From assembly GCF_038789205.1 (NCBI RefSeq), contig NZ_CP128355.1:496001-560000 (forward strand): 64,000 nt of DNA, given 5' to 3'. The DNA is from Staphylococcus hsinchuensis. Lineage in GTDB: Bacteria; Bacillota; Bacilli; Staphylococcales; Staphylococcaceae. The notes beneath the pieces are model-generated. The model saw nothing but the letters and a program-made list of their open reading frames with translations. It was not told where the DNA came from and did not search any database. The number at the start of each line of letters is the position of its first letter. Positions within the stretch are counted from its first letter, which is position 1. Below are positions 34,553-44,419 of the stretch, in pieces. The position numbers and the translations under genes are program-made.

Positions 34553-35167
34553 TTAAAAAATTAACTCAAAAAGACTTTTAAATATAAGAATACTGATTAT
34601 TAAAATAATGATACTAGAGCATTTATTGATGAGAACGATATATTTACCAGACTTATCTATATGACCAATTTTTTTACCAACGATAGCTAAAAAGAGAAAC
34701 CAAATCCATGAAACTGAAATAGTCGTTAAACTAAAGAAGATTTTGTCCCATCCATCGTAAATATTAGCATTTGTTCCAATAACACCAATTGTATCCATAA
34801 TTGCATGAGGATTAAGTAAAGATACAGATAAAGCAAAACTGACTTGTTTTTTAGCACTCATCGAATTGTAGGTATTGAAAGTACTAGGTTTTTCATGCCA
34901 TAAACTCCAAGCCATATACATTAAAAATATGAGTCCAATAATGTAAATCATAATTTGTAAAATAGGCATGGAGATGATTATGAGAGAAACGCCTAATATT
35001 GCTAAAGTGATTAAAAATGTATCGCAAAGTCCTGCTGCAATAATAACTGGTAATGTTTTGAAAAGACTTTTATGGTTTGCTGCTTGGTTAAATATAAATA
35101 CATTTTGAGCACCTAAAGGTAAAATTAAACCTAAGGATAACAAAAATCCATGAATAATAGATTGCAT
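34553..35167 (-). CDS. LysE-family amino-acid exporter
   Basis: 204 aa from ATG 35167 (AAAGGTGTGGCATTT). Six membrane segments. The family motif GLILPLGAQNVFIFNQA (about 14-30) and SLLNPHAIMDTIGVIG match LysE/ArgO basic amino acid exporters rather than RhtB members. Divergently placed to a MocR-type regulator across about 130 bp, a common arrangement in which the regulator controls the transporter. Confidence 0.88.
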   Translation of the reverse strand: MQSIIHGFLLSLGLILPLGAQNVFIFNQAANHKSLFKTLPVIIAAGLCDTFLITLAILGVSLIIISMPILQIMIYIIGLIFLMYMAWSLWHEKPSTFNTYNSMSAKKQVSFALSVSLLNPHAIMDTIGVIGTNANIYDGWDKIFFSLTTISVSWIWFLFLAIVGKKIGHIDKSGKYIVLINKCSSIIILIISILIFKSLFELIF

Positions 35168-35300
35168 AAATGCCACACCTTTGTAATTTTATGATAAATC
35201 TAACGATTTAATTTGTTGCGATAGTTGTATGATATAATAAAAACAAATTTTTAAAACCTACCAGTATTGAAATAAAATACCAACCAGATTGGATGATTTT

Positions 35301-36707
35301 ATGACTGAGTTCAAATATAAAAAGATAGTGGATGATGTGATACAACAAATAAATGATGGTTTGTTGAAACCTGGAGATAAATTACAGTCTCAACGTGAAA
35401 TAGCCAACCAATACCACGTGAATAGATCAACTGTAGTTCAGGCGTTAGATATTTTAAAAAGTTATGGGATATTAGATTCATTTGAAAAAAGAGGAATATT
35501 TGTTTCAGAGAATAAATGGCACGTGTATATGACAAGTAATATACGATGGCAAGACTTTATTGGAAATAGTATTTCTAAAAATAATCATTATTACATACAA
35601 AAGATTAATGAATTAGAATTTGATAATAATATAATTCGGGTTGGTACGGGAGAGTTAGGGCCAGATATGATTCCTAATGATAAATTTGCAGATATAGTTA
35701 AATCTGCTGGTACGGAGTTATCAACTAATTATGAAGAACCTAAAGGAAATTTATTATTAAGACAGCAAATAGTTAAGTATATGAAGAGGAAGAATGTTGA
35801 GTGTGAAACAGATAATATTTGTATTACTTCCGGAGCATTACAGGCATTAAAATTAATAGCTGACGGATTATTAGTACCACAATCTAAAATAATAATTGAA
35901 ACACCTTCTTATATTAATTCAGTTCGTACATGGCACAATATTAGAGCTAATATTATTCCTTTTAAAATAGAAGACATTAAGCGAAATATTAATAATCTAT
36001 TTAAAGTAAACAGCGATTATAATAATAGTATTTTTTACTGTATTCCAACTTTACATAACCCTACGCAAAATACATATACAAAAAGTGAAAAACAAAAAAT
36101 AATAGATCAATGTAATGTAAGAGGCATACCAATAGTTGAAGATGACATTTATGCGGATTTAATGTTTGATAGTCGAGAAACAATGCCAATGAAATCTTTA
36201 GAAAATAGTAATAATGTTTTATATTTAGGGAGTTTATCAAAAACGGTAAGCCCTGGTTTAAGAATTGGATGGATAGTTGCTGATAAAAAGGTGATTAGAC
36301 ATTTATCAGATTTGAAAATGCAAAATGATTATGGTGCGAGTTCTATTTCTCAGTACATTGCGAAAGAATGGTTGGAAAAATATCACGTAAATCATATTGA
36401 AAATTTAAATAAACAGTTAGAAAGTAAACGAGATGAATTTATACGATGTTTAAACAAATATTTATCATCTTTTGGTACATGGAAAGTGCCTGAAGGGTCT
36501 TTTTACATTTGGTTTGAATTAGATAGTAGAGTCAATGTTAAACAGCTATTTAATCATGCACTAAATGAAAATATACTCATACAGCCAGGAGAAATATATG
36601 ACCAAGAAGCGGCCAACCACATACGTTTTTCATATTCATATATTAAAAGAGATGAAATAGATTCAACTTTACAAAAATTAAGTGCTATTATCGAAAGGCT
36701 TATTTAA
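35301..36707 (+). CDS. MocR-type GntR/aminotransferase regulator
   Basis: 468 aa from ATG 35301 (an upstream in-frame TTG exists at 35289). N-terminal GntR winged helix (DGLLKPGDKLQSQREIANQYHVNRSTVVQAL, residues about 18-48) is fused to a fold-type I aminotransferase domain. The PLP lysine lies in YLGSLSKTVSPGLRIGWI. Earlier family residues include GALQALKLIADGLL, NPTQNTYT and VEDDIYADLMF. Such proteins sense PLP or amino acids. The direct repeat CCAGTATT / ACCAACCAG in the gap before it could be its site. Confidence 0.88.
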   Translation: MTEFKYKKIVDDVIQQINDGLLKPGDKLQSQREIANQYHVNRSTVVQALDILKSYGILDSFEKRGIFVSENKWHVYMTSNIRWQDFIGNSISKNNHYYIQKINELEFDNNIIRVGTGELGPDMIPNDKFADIVKSAGTELSTNYEEPKGNLLLRQQIVKYMKRKNVECETDNICITSGALQALKLIADGLLVPQSKIIIETPSYINSVRTWHNIRANIIPFKIEDIKRNINNLFKVNSDYNNSIFYCIPTLHNPTQNTYTKSEKQKIIDQCNVRGIPIVEDDIYADLMFDSRETMPMKSLENSNNVLYLGSLSKTVSPGLRIGWIVADKKVIRHLSDLKMQNDYGASSISQYIAKEWLEKYHVNHIENLNKQLESKRDEFIRCLNKYLSSFGTWKVPEGSFYIWFELDSRVNVKQLFNHALNENILIQPGEIYDQEAANHIRFSYSYIKRDEIDSTLQKLSAIIERLI

Positions 36708-36742
36708 TATACGCATTTGACATCTAATGAATTTAGCTATAA

Positions 36743-36764
36743 CATTTAAGTAGTTACTTAAATG
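36743..36764 (+). promoter_or_regulatory. ArsR-type operator
   Basis: Perfect palindrome with 10-bp arms CATTTAAGTA and TACTTAAATG and a 2-base centre, 30 bp before the ArsR-type gene. It implies autorepression. Confidence 0.78.
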
Positions 36765-36793
36765 ATTAAATGAGTAGTAGAAAGGTGTGTTTT

Positions 36794-37048
36794 ATGAGGG
36801 ATGTATTTAAAGCTTTGTCGGACCAGACTAGACGGGACATATTAGAAATGCTTAAAGATAAGAAGTTAACGGCGAGTGAAATTTCAAGTCATTTTGATAT
36901 GAGTCAAGCGAGCGTATCTCAGCATTTGAAGATTTTGAAGTATAATGACCTAATTTATTCTGAGAGACAAGGTAAGTATATTTATTATCATTTGAATTTA
37001 TCAGTATTTGAGGAAGTCATAAAGTGGATTACGCAATTTCATAAATAA
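36794..37048 (+). CDS. ArsR-family repressor, SdpR-like
   Basis: 84 aa from ATG 36794 (AGAAAGGTGTGTTTT). Compact winged HTH: FKALSDQTRRDILEMLKDKK, LTASEISSHFDMSQASVSQHLKILKYNDLI and a wing ERQGKYIYYHL. There is no metal-binding Cys motif, consistent with SdpR-type members rather than metal sensors. Paired with an SdpI-like gene 14 bp downstream, as in Bacillus sdpRI, with its operator just upstream. Confidence 0.85.
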   Translation: MRDVFKALSDQTRRDILEMLKDKKLTASEISSHFDMSQASVSQHLKILKYNDLIYSERQGKYIYYHLNLSVFEEVIKWITQFHK

Positions 37049-37062
37049 AAAGGGGACATTGT

Positions 37063-37710
37063 ATGAAAACACTTTTAAAAGAAACAAAGTTTACGTGGTC
37101 GATTATTGTATTGCACATTTTAACATGGTTATGTACATTACCATTTTTAAGAAAAGAGATACCTATGCAATATAGTTCAAATGGTGACGTTAATTGGTCA
37201 ACGCACAAAGTATTAGCAGCGTTGTTTATGATTGGCCTAGCTATAGTGATATACTTTATTTCTAATATAAAATTGTTGAAAGATCATAAGCAACGAGCAT
37301 ATTCGCATACGTATCGTTTAAATAGCCTTCTGAATTCAATAATTCAACTGTTTGTATATATCATAAGTTTAATGATGATTTTAAAAGCATTTGGTTATAA
37401 TATTTCTCCTCAATTTGTGACACCTATCATCGTAGGGATATTATTAATCGTCGTAGGTAATTATCTTCCCAAAGTTCCCAAAAACAACACGGTAGGTATA
37501 AGTAATAAATGGACAAGAAGTAGTGAAATGATTTGGAAAAAGACACACAGATTTACTTCACGTGTTTACTTAATTTGTGGAGTGATTTTAATATTACTCA
37601 GTATCTTTCATTTAATTAATACTACTGCCACAATAATTCTCATTATTATATTAGTGTTAATACCTGCACTTTATTCATTTATAAAGTATCGTAGTATAGC
37701 TGAAAATTAA
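37063..37710 (+). CDS. SdpI-family membrane protein
   Basis: 215 aa; ATG after AAAAGGGGACATTGT. Six membrane segments. The N-terminal DUF1648-like part includes IPMQYSSNGDVNWSTHK, and the C-terminal SdpI motif reads GNYLPKVPKNNTVGISNKWTRSSEMIWKKTHR (given here as adjoining parts). In Bacillus, SdpI gives immunity to the toxin SdpC and signals to SdpR. No sdpC-like gene is nearby, so the protein may protect against competitors or have another stress role. Confidence 0.85.
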   Translation: MKTLLKETKFTWSIIVLHILTWLCTLPFLRKEIPMQYSSNGDVNWSTHKVLAALFMIGLAIVIYFISNIKLLKDHKQRAYSHTYRLNSLLNSIIQLFVYIISLMMILKAFGYNISPQFVTPIIVGILLIVVGNYLPKVPKNNTVGISNKWTRSSEMIWKKTHRFTSRVYLICGVILILLSIFHLINTTATIILIIILVLIPALYSFIKYRSIAEN

Positions 37711-37724
37711 AACGTTAACGAATG

Positions 37725-37760
37725 AACCACCTGAAAGTATTTAACTTACAGGTGGTTTTT
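37725..37760. terminator. Terminator of the sdpRI-like operon
   Basis: AACCACCTG (37725-37733) pairs with CAGGTGGTT (37749-37757), then a T-run. Confidence 0.88.
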
Positions 37761-37771
37761 AGTATGTCATA

Positions 37772-38551
37772 TTATTTTTGTTGTTGCTTATTAATCATTA
37801 CTTGAATATATAATCCAATCCATAACGTCACTGGATATGGTGTCGCTTCTTCAGTTAGCTTAATGTTATGCGTTTCACCTTTACGATTCGTAAAGCTATT
37901 TGTACTTAAATCCCATATCGAGCGATTAGATTTTAATATTTTTAGTTTATCTTCATTTGTTATTGTTGTTGAAGTAGAAAAGTAAGCATTGTGAAATTTG
38001 TATGTATGATGCTTATCTTTGAAGACAAAAGGTGTTTGTTGTTTAATTCCACCCTTAATTAGTCTTTCCATTTCAAGTGTCCCAATTTCTTTATCGTTTA
38101 AAAAGACTTGGTAATAAGGACGGATTTGGTATAATTTTGTTCTTTTTAATATGACTTTATTATTCATAGAAGTTACTTTAACACCTGTTGCAGAAATAAA
38201 GTTATAGTCACTTAACCATTTTAAAAAGTTATTATTAAAATAAGGTTTCCAAAGACCATCTTCTAACCCATGTATTTTAATATGCATATCACCAAATAAA
38301 TAAAAAGGTGCTTGGTAAAAATATTCATTTTTACGTAAATAAGGGCTTTCCTCTTTCTCTGAAACTTCCTTTTTGAATTTATTTAAATTGTGTTTTCTAA
38401 TATAAATTGCTGCAACTAAACAAATAATACTAGCTATCCAAAAAATTAAAACTACCATTGGATCAAAAACAGCTTTAAATAAACCGAATAAACTCCCGAT
38501 CATTAAAATCGTAAAAAATAATGCATCTAAAAATAATATTAATATAGTCAT
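37772..38551 (-). CDS. Membrane protein with tubby-like C-terminal region
   Basis: 259 aa from ATG 38551 (GAGGGATAAA upstream; an ATG at 38563 is also in frame). Two N-terminal membrane segments (about 3-50) precede a soluble, beta-rich domain (about 75-259) with regularly spaced aromatic residues (YQVFLNDKEIGTLEMERL, YKFHNAYFSTST, SIWDLSTNSF). This resembles staphylococcal proteins labelled as having a tubby C-terminal-like domain. I am not sure of that assignment, and the function is unknown. Confidence 0.6.
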   Translation of the reverse strand: MTILILFLDALFFTILMIGSLFGLFKAVFDPMVVLIFWIASIICLVAAIYIRKHNLNKFKKEVSEKEESPYLRKNEYFYQAPFYLFGDMHIKIHGLEDGLWKPYFNNNFLKWLSDYNFISATGVKVTSMNNKVILKRTKLYQIRPYYQVFLNDKEIGTLEMERLIKGGIKQQTPFVFKDKHHTYKFHNAYFSTSTTITNEDKLKILKSNRSIWDLSTNSFTNRKGETHNIKLTEEATPYPVTLWIGLYIQVMINKQQQK

Positions 38552-38833
38552 TTTATCCCTCATTATTAAATTACTTATTTTTACCGTAACATATATTATT
38601 TTTAATAAGTGGTTTTTCTCTAAAATTGTTAACGTTTTCTTTATTTTAATTAACGCATAAGCGTTAGTGTGATAACCTTAAATTATTATGTCATTATTAT
38701 ATAAATTCAACTGCTTTGTTTTGCGCTTTTAAAATTAAAATTAATGCATTAATCATACCGTTGGAATTTATAATAATAGATGAATAAATATAATTTTATA
38801 AAAATAATCATAAGGACTTAAGGAGGAAACAGC
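38552..38833. other. Intergenic, divergent promoters
   Basis: About 280 bp with a small palindrome TAACGC-ATAA-GCGTTA (38651-38666) and no gene. It should hold the promoters of the divergent flanking genes. Confidence 0.4.
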
Positions 38834-39523
38834 TTGCTTAGCGTTACATTACATGAGTTGAAGAAACAGATGAAGAGCATTAAATCAATAATTGTTGTGT
38901 TCATCATCTTTGCAGTAACAGTTGGAGTGGCAGCGGGTGTGAAGAGATATGCTGCATTTATCGATATGCAGCCAGGCAATGATGTTTATACGACAGGGTT
39001 GATGTTAACCATATTGTTTGCAGGCCCATTATTTACTTTGTCATTGTCACATAACATTATTAATGAAGAAATGAAAACGAGAACGATACGCTTTATTGCT
39101 ACGAAGACAAGTAGGACGAATATCATCATTGGTAAATATTTAAGTATTGTCATATTTTGGTTTATTTGTTTGTTAGTTTCTTTATTATTAATTATGATTT
39201 TTGCGCATCAGTTCTATTTTGTAAGAGGGTTTTCGTTATTTTCATTTGTTACATACTTTATCGGTTTAACAATTCTACTTTCAACATTGATAAAGAACCC
39301 ATTAGTTACTAATTTGTTAGGTATATTTTTATCGATTATGTTTACAGTAGTTGGTATATGGTCAGCGGTATCCCACAATATCTTGCTAAAAATAATTAGT
39401 TTCATTACACCGTATCATTATCTTTTTTACGAAAATACTTCCCTATTTGCAGTCGGGCCAATTTTAATATCAATTATATTCGTCATTATTAGTATCTTAG
39501 TTATGAGAAAGAGGGATTTATAA
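38834..39523 (+). CDS. ABC-2 family permease
   Basis: 229 aa. The TTG start is supported by AAGGAGG seven bases upstream. Six membrane segments in the ABC-2 pattern; MKTRTIRFIATKTSRTNIIIGKYLS is the typical cytosolic loop. The stop codon overlaps the start of the ATPase gene by one base (TAATG). The pair forms a small exporter of unknown substrate; the permease-before-ATPase order resembles bacteriocin-resistance or stress exporters. Confidence 0.85.
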   Translation: MLSVTLHELKKQMKSIKSIIVVFIIFAVTVGVAAGVKRYAAFIDMQPGNDVYTTGLMLTILFAGPLFTLSLSHNIINEEMKTRTIRFIATKTSRTNIIIGKYLSIVIFWFICLLVSLLLIMIFAHQFYFVRGFSLFSFVTYFIGLTILLSTLIKNPLVTNLLGIFLSIMFTVVGIWSAVSHNILLKIISFITPYHYLFYENTSLFAVGPILISIIFVIISILVMRKRDL

Positions 39524-40422
39524 TGAATGCAATTGAAACTAAAGATTTGGAAAAAGTGTATGGAACGAATTCAGTTGTTAACAAGGTAAATTTAAACGTT
39601 GAAAAAGGTATAATTTTTGGATTTTTAGGGAAAAACGGAGCAGGGAAATCAACATTTATTAATATGCTTACTGGTTTAACTCAACCTACAAGCGGGACGT
39701 ATCAACTTGCTTCACGCAAGGAAAAAGTAGGCGTACTACCTGATTATTCGACATTATATGACGATATGACAGCACTGGACCATTTGAAATATTTCAATAA
39801 ATTATTAAAAGCTGAAATGCAAAATGACCAATTAGTTCAATTATTAAAGGACGTTGGCCTGAATGATGCGATTCATTTAAAAGCGAAAAAATATTCATTT
39901 GGTATGAAGAAAAAGTTAGCATTTGCACAAGCGATGTTGAATAATCCAGAAATTGTATTCTTAGACGAGCCTACGTCTGGTGTTGATGCAAATTCAATTT
40001 TGACGATTCATGATTTAATGAAAAAACTTGCAAGGCAAGGTACTACAGTATTCTTCACCTCACATAACCTCGATGAAGTCGAAAAGCTAAGTGATAAAAT
40101 CGCAATCATGGATCAAGGACGTATTAAAGTTCAAGGAGATATGGAATATTTAAAGTCTTCAATAGAACAAGACATTAAAGTAGATGTTAAGTTCATGAAT
40201 GATTCAACGTTGGATACAGCTGGTATTGAACAGAAATTGAGTGAGTTTGTGACGGAATGCCATTGGAAACCGCATCGACTCCAAGCAACATTAAAATCTA
40301 AACAGGACGTCTCAACAATCAATAAAATACTTGTCCTCAATGATGTGGAAGTATACGCGATTGATTTACACGAACCAAGTTTAGAAGAAATATTCATTAA
40401 AACAGGTCAAACATCGCAATAA
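39523..40422 (+). CDS. ABC transporter ATP-binding protein
   Basis: 299 aa. Walker A GKNGAGKST (about 36-44), signature YSFGMKKKLAFAQAM, Walker B IVFLDEPTSGVD and switch FFTSHNLDEVEKL are all present. The C-terminal domain (about 215-299) is typical of CcmA/DrrA-type exporters. Translationally coupled to the permease through a one-base overlap. Confidence 0.9.
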   Translation: MNAIETKDLEKVYGTNSVVNKVNLNVEKGIIFGFLGKNGAGKSTFINMLTGLTQPTSGTYQLASRKEKVGVLPDYSTLYDDMTALDHLKYFNKLLKAEMQNDQLVQLLKDVGLNDAIHLKAKKYSFGMKKKLAFAQAMLNNPEIVFLDEPTSGVDANSILTIHDLMKKLARQGTTVFFTSHNLDEVEKLSDKIAIMDQGRIKVQGDMEYLKSSIEQDIKVDVKFMNDSTLDTAGIEQKLSEFVTECHWKPHRLQATLKSKQDVSTINKILVLNDVEVYAIDLHEPSLEEIFIKTGQTSQ

Positions 40423-40755
40423 ATTTTACACTATACGTATGTAATTAAATACTAAAAATATGTTGATTTTACCTCGAAAAATTCTACATATATACATCGT
40501 GTTGCAAAAATGTTTTTACATCAATAAAAACAAAATACTATAACACAAGGTTTTCTTTTGCATTTTTATCATAAAAAACAACAAAAGTTGGTCATTTTTT
40601 AAAATGTGTTGCATTTTTCAACACATTAAAAAAAGTAATGGTGTAATGATGAAAAAATAGTTGATATATTAATTGATGTAATTTACATGACACGTTCAAT
40701 AACTAATTAATAGATACGTGCCCGATGTGAAAATAGAAAAATAGGAGGGAAAATA
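40423..40755 (+). other. Intergenic region upstream of the MMPL gene
   Basis: No gene. Contains a 9-bp-arm palindrome AATGTGTTG (40603-40611) / CAACACATT (40619-40627), about 130 bp before the start codon. It could be an operator for the TetR protein encoded at 44420, or a terminator of the upstream operon. Confidence 0.45.
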
Positions 40756-43230
40756 TTGGCAAAACTTTTATACAAACTAGGGAAAGTTATAGCTAATCAT
40801 AAGTGGTTTAGTGTCATTGCATGGTTAATATTACTACTCGTGATTATCCTACCATTAATGAGCCATGCTCCTAAATTTAATAGTGATATCACTATGAATG
40901 GCTTAAAATCACTAGATACGAACGATAAGATGAGTAAGGAATTCCATCAGGATAGTCAGAAGGCAGCGATGAAAGTCGTCTTCCATTCACATAAACATGA
41001 TGGCATTAAAGATAAAGATACGAAGAAAGATATTGAAGATGCATTAGATAACATTAAACAAAAAGATGATTACGTATTAAACGTGTCAGATCCATATAAA
41101 GATGGTCAAATTGATAAAGGTGGCGACACTGCAATTGCTACAGTGAATTACGTTACGCCACAAACATCATTACAAGATTCATCTAAAAAAATCATTGATG
41201 ATGAAATTCAAGATATAAAAGCAGACCATAATCTTGAAATAGAAAAAGCAAGTGCATCTGCGATGAAGTCAGATGTTGGCGGTAATTCAGAAATGATTGG
41301 TATTGTGGTAGCATTTATCATTCTACTAATCACGTTTGGTTCGCTAATTGCAGCAGGTATGCCAATCGTAAGTGCCATCATTGGATTAGGTTCTAGTGTT
41401 GGTATCATCTCACTACTCACATTGGTATTTGATATTCCAAATGTAACTTTAACCTTAGCAGTTATGATTGGTTTAGCAGTCGGTATCGACTACTCGCTCT
41501 TTATATTATTCAGATATAAAGAAAATGTGAAAAAAGGCATCCAACCTATTGAAGCAATTGCCTTAGCTGTTGGTACTGCAGGTAGTGCAGTAATCTTCGC
41601 AGGTACTACAGTTATCATGGCCGTTTGTGGTTTATCCCTTGTAGGCATTGATTTCTTAGCAACGATGGGCTTTGCTTCAGCATTGAGTGTGTTATTCGCT
41701 GTATTTTCAGCTTTAACATTATTACCTGCGTTAATCTCAATTTTCCATAAACAAATTAAAATTAAAGATAGAAAGAAAAATAAAGCCGTTGAAAAGAAAG
41801 ATAATCCTTGGGCTAAATTTGTAGTTGGTAAACCATGGATTGCAGCGATTTTAAGTATATTTATTTTAGCATTAGCAATTATACCAATTAGTCAAATGAG
41901 ATTAGGTATGCCAGATAATGGAATTAAACCAGATGGTTCACCTGAGCATAAAACATATCAACTGATTTCAGATAATTTCGGTGCTGGTCATAACGGCCAA
42001 ATTGTAATGCTTGTAAATACTAAAGATGGTGGCAACGAAAAATCAATTAATAATGATTTAAATAATATTCGTCATGATATTCAAGATTTAGATCATGTTG
42101 ATTCAGTAGCAAAACCAAAACTAAATGGTAATAATCATTATGCATTGATTGCAATTACTCCAGAAGAAGGGCCAAACGCGAAATCAACAACAGATTTAAC
42201 TTATGAACTACGTGATTATCATGACCAAGCGCAACAAGATTACCACTTCGATACAGAAATCACAGGTCAAAGCGTAATCAACATCGATATGTCAGAAAAA
42301 CTTAACGGTGCCATTCCAGTATTCGCAGGTGTCATCGTAGCATTAGCCTTTGTATTATTGATGATTGTATTCCGTTCAATCATAGTTCCGTTGAAAGCAG
42401 TACTCGGTTTCGTACTTACGTTACTAGCGACATTAGGCTTCACAACATTAGTTATGCAACAAGGTTTCTTAGGCGGTCTCTTTGGCGTTGATAACACAGG
42501 TCCAGTACTCGCATTCTTACCTGTTATAGTAATTGGATTGCTCTTCGGTTTAGCGATCGACTATGAATTGTTCTTAATGACACGTGTGCATGAAGAGTAC
42601 AGTAAGACAGGTGATAACGATTATGCAATTCGCACAGGTATTAAACAAAGTGGTCCTGTCATAGTAGCTGCAGCATTAATCATGTTCAGTGTATTTATCG
42701 CCTTTGTATTCCAAGATGATACAACAATTAAATCTATGGGATTAGCGCTTGCGTTCGGTGTATTATTTGATGCATTTATCGTAAGAATGACTTTAATCCC
42801 AGCATTAACAAAAATGTTCGGTAACGCTTCTTGGTATTTACCAAAATGGTTAGCAGCGATTATTCCAAATGTAGATGTTGAAGGTAAGGCATTAGAATCA
42901 GATAATAATAATGATGATGATGACCATACACACACAGATCATAGCGTTGATAGTCATTCTGAAAATGATAAATCTAATAATGAAAATTACATGCATTTTT
43001 CAAAGTTTAATGACGATACACATCATGGAGATGCTCATAAAATAAGAGAACTGAAAACAACAAATTTATACCAAACGTTAGTATGGAAAACAGATGATCA
43101 TAATATTCTATACAATGCATTGATGCTCTATGCAAAAGCACATCACAAAGAAGTATACGATGAATATCATGAAGATGAGTATTACATGAATGACCACCAT
43201 GATGACGCTCATGACGATAATAAACATTAA
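40756..43230 (+). CDS. MMPL/RND-family exporter with His/Asp-rich tail
   Basis: 824 aa. TTG start with TAGGAGGGAAAATA. Two halves, each with one helix, a large external loop, and five helices (about 15-335 and 365-710). RND/MMPL motifs are in VGIDYSLFILFRYKE (about 243-257) and FGLAIDYELFLMTRVHEEY (about 595-613), with the proton-relay Asp-Tyr. Homologues such as S. aureus FarE export fatty acids. After the last helix there is a cytosolic tail of about 110 residues rich in His, Asp and Asn (DDDDHTHTDHS, HHDDAHDDNKH) that could bind metal. Confidence 0.88.
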   Translation: MAKLLYKLGKVIANHKWFSVIAWLILLLVIILPLMSHAPKFNSDITMNGLKSLDTNDKMSKEFHQDSQKAAMKVVFHSHKHDGIKDKDTKKDIEDALDNIKQKDDYVLNVSDPYKDGQIDKGGDTAIATVNYVTPQTSLQDSSKKIIDDEIQDIKADHNLEIEKASASAMKSDVGGNSEMIGIVVAFIILLITFGSLIAAGMPIVSAIIGLGSSVGIISLLTLVFDIPNVTLTLAVMIGLAVGIDYSLFILFRYKENVKKGIQPIEAIALAVGTAGSAVIFAGTTVIMAVCGLSLVGIDFLATMGFASALSVLFAVFSALTLLPALISIFHKQIKIKDRKKNKAVEKKDNPWAKFVVGKPWIAAILSIFILALAIIPISQMRLGMPDNGIKPDGSPEHKTYQLISDNFGAGHNGQIVMLVNTKDGGNEKSINNDLNNIRHDIQDLDHVDSVAKPKLNGNNHYALIAITPEEGPNAKSTTDLTYELRDYHDQAQQDYHFDTEITGQSVINIDMSEKLNGAIPVFAGVIVALAFVLLMIVFRSIIVPLKAVLGFVLTLLATLGFTTLVMQQGFLGGLFGVDNTGPVLAFLPVIVIGLLFGLAIDYELFLMTRVHEEYSKTGDNDYAIRTGIKQSGPVIVAAALIMFSVFIAFVFQDDTTIKSMGLALAFGVLFDAFIVRMTLIPALTKMFGNASWYLPKWLAAIIPNVDVEGKALESDNNNDDDDHTHTDHSVDSHSENDKSNNENYMHFSKFNDDTHHGDAHKIRELKTTNLYQTLVWKTDDHNILYNALMLYAKAHHKEVYDEYHEDEYYMNDHHDDAHDDNKH

Positions 43231-43247
43231 AAAGGAGGGAATCGTGA

Positions 43248-44177
43248 ATGTTCAAACACAGAAGTTTAAAAATACTGGGTTTGATTGCCACACTTGCCTT
43301 AGCCATTGTGCTAAGTGCATGTGGTAATGGATCTTCTAGTCAGAAAAAACCTTCTCTTGGTAACAAAGATATAGAGATTCCATATGTGGCGACAGATAAT
43401 TCTGCAGCCCGTTCCTTAGTTATTGCAGAAGTATTGAAAAAAGCAGGCTATGATGTGACGACAACACCTGTACAAGCAAGTGGTCCATTATATGCTGACG
43501 TTTCAGGCAATAAAGATGCTTTTCATGCTTCAGGGATCTTCCCAACAGTTGATAAATCATACTACGATAAGTTCAAGAGTAAGATAACTAAGTATGATAA
43601 ACACAGCTTTGTAGATGATGTGAAAGTTGGTTTAGCTGTACCACAATATGCACAAAATATTAATTCTATCAGTGACTTAAAAGACAACGAACAATTTGGT
43701 AAAGCTGTAAATCACAAAATTCAAGGAACTGATGCAAGAAACGGTGTGATGAAGGCTACGAAAGATGAAATTGGTTCGGGCGATCTAAAAGACTATGAAC
43801 TTAATGAATCTTCAGACCAAGCACAGTTCAAACAACTTCAAAAAGCACATCAAGCACAACAACCAATTCTATTCACAGCTATGGAACCGAGTTGGATTGC
43901 TAAAGAGCTGAAATTCAAAATGCTAGATGACCCTAATAAAATTTATGGTGATGATAACCAACATATTAATCTAGTATTTAATAAAGACTTTGAAAAAACA
44001 CATCCAGCTGCATATCAAATTGGAACACGTATGTCAGATGATTGGAGTCATTCAGACGAAGAAACAATAGCTAAGAAAATGTTCGTCGATCGAAAAAATC
44101 CTGAAGATGTAGCGAAAGACTACGTGGATAACAATGAAAATAAAGTAGATGACTGGATTAAAGATATTAAAAAATAG
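43248..44177 (+). CDS. OpuAC-like substrate-binding lipoprotein
   Basis: 309 aa; ATG after AAAGGAGGGAATCGTGA. Signal peptide with lipobox VLSAC-G (Cys about 25). The mature part is a glycine-betaine-type binding domain: IEIPYVATDNSAARSLVIAEVLKKAGYDV, SWIAKELKFKMLDDP and a C-terminal DDWSHSDEETIAKKM. It has no permease or ATPase beside it, lies 17 bp after the MMPL gene and is probably cotranscribed. Perhaps it binds a ligand connected to the exporter; the ligand is unknown. Confidence 0.85.
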   Translation: MFKHRSLKILGLIATLALAIVLSACGNGSSSQKKPSLGNKDIEIPYVATDNSAARSLVIAEVLKKAGYDVTTTPVQASGPLYADVSGNKDAFHASGIFPTVDKSYYDKFKSKITKYDKHSFVDDVKVGLAVPQYAQNINSISDLKDNEQFGKAVNHKIQGTDARNGVMKATKDEIGSGDLKDYELNESSDQAQFKQLQKAHQAQQPILFTAMEPSWIAKELKFKMLDDPNKIYGDDNQHINLVFNKDFEKTHPAAYQIGTRMSDDWSHSDEETIAKKMFVDRKNPEDVAKDYVDNNENKVDDWIKDIKK

Positions 44178-44256
44178 TTGATAAAGATGCTGTTATATTT
44201 TTCATATAAATAAAACCTCCAAAGTTAATAAATAAAATTGTTAAATTCTCCAGACG

Positions 44257-44294
44257 ACTGGGACATTATCGTAAAGATATGTCCCAGTTTTTTA
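44257..44294 (+). terminator. Terminator after the MMPL-lipoprotein operon
   Basis: ACTGGGACAT (44257-44266) pairs with ATGTCCCAGT (44279-44288), then T6. Confidence 0.87.
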
Positions 44295-44419
44295 TAAAAG
44301 TATACGCTAAAATATAATGTGCGCTATTACATTTTGGAAAAATACGAATAATTGTGGTACCTTAAATTTATTGAAATTTATAGTTCGAGAAAATGTAGGC
44401 GTTAATGAGGAGTGTTGGA

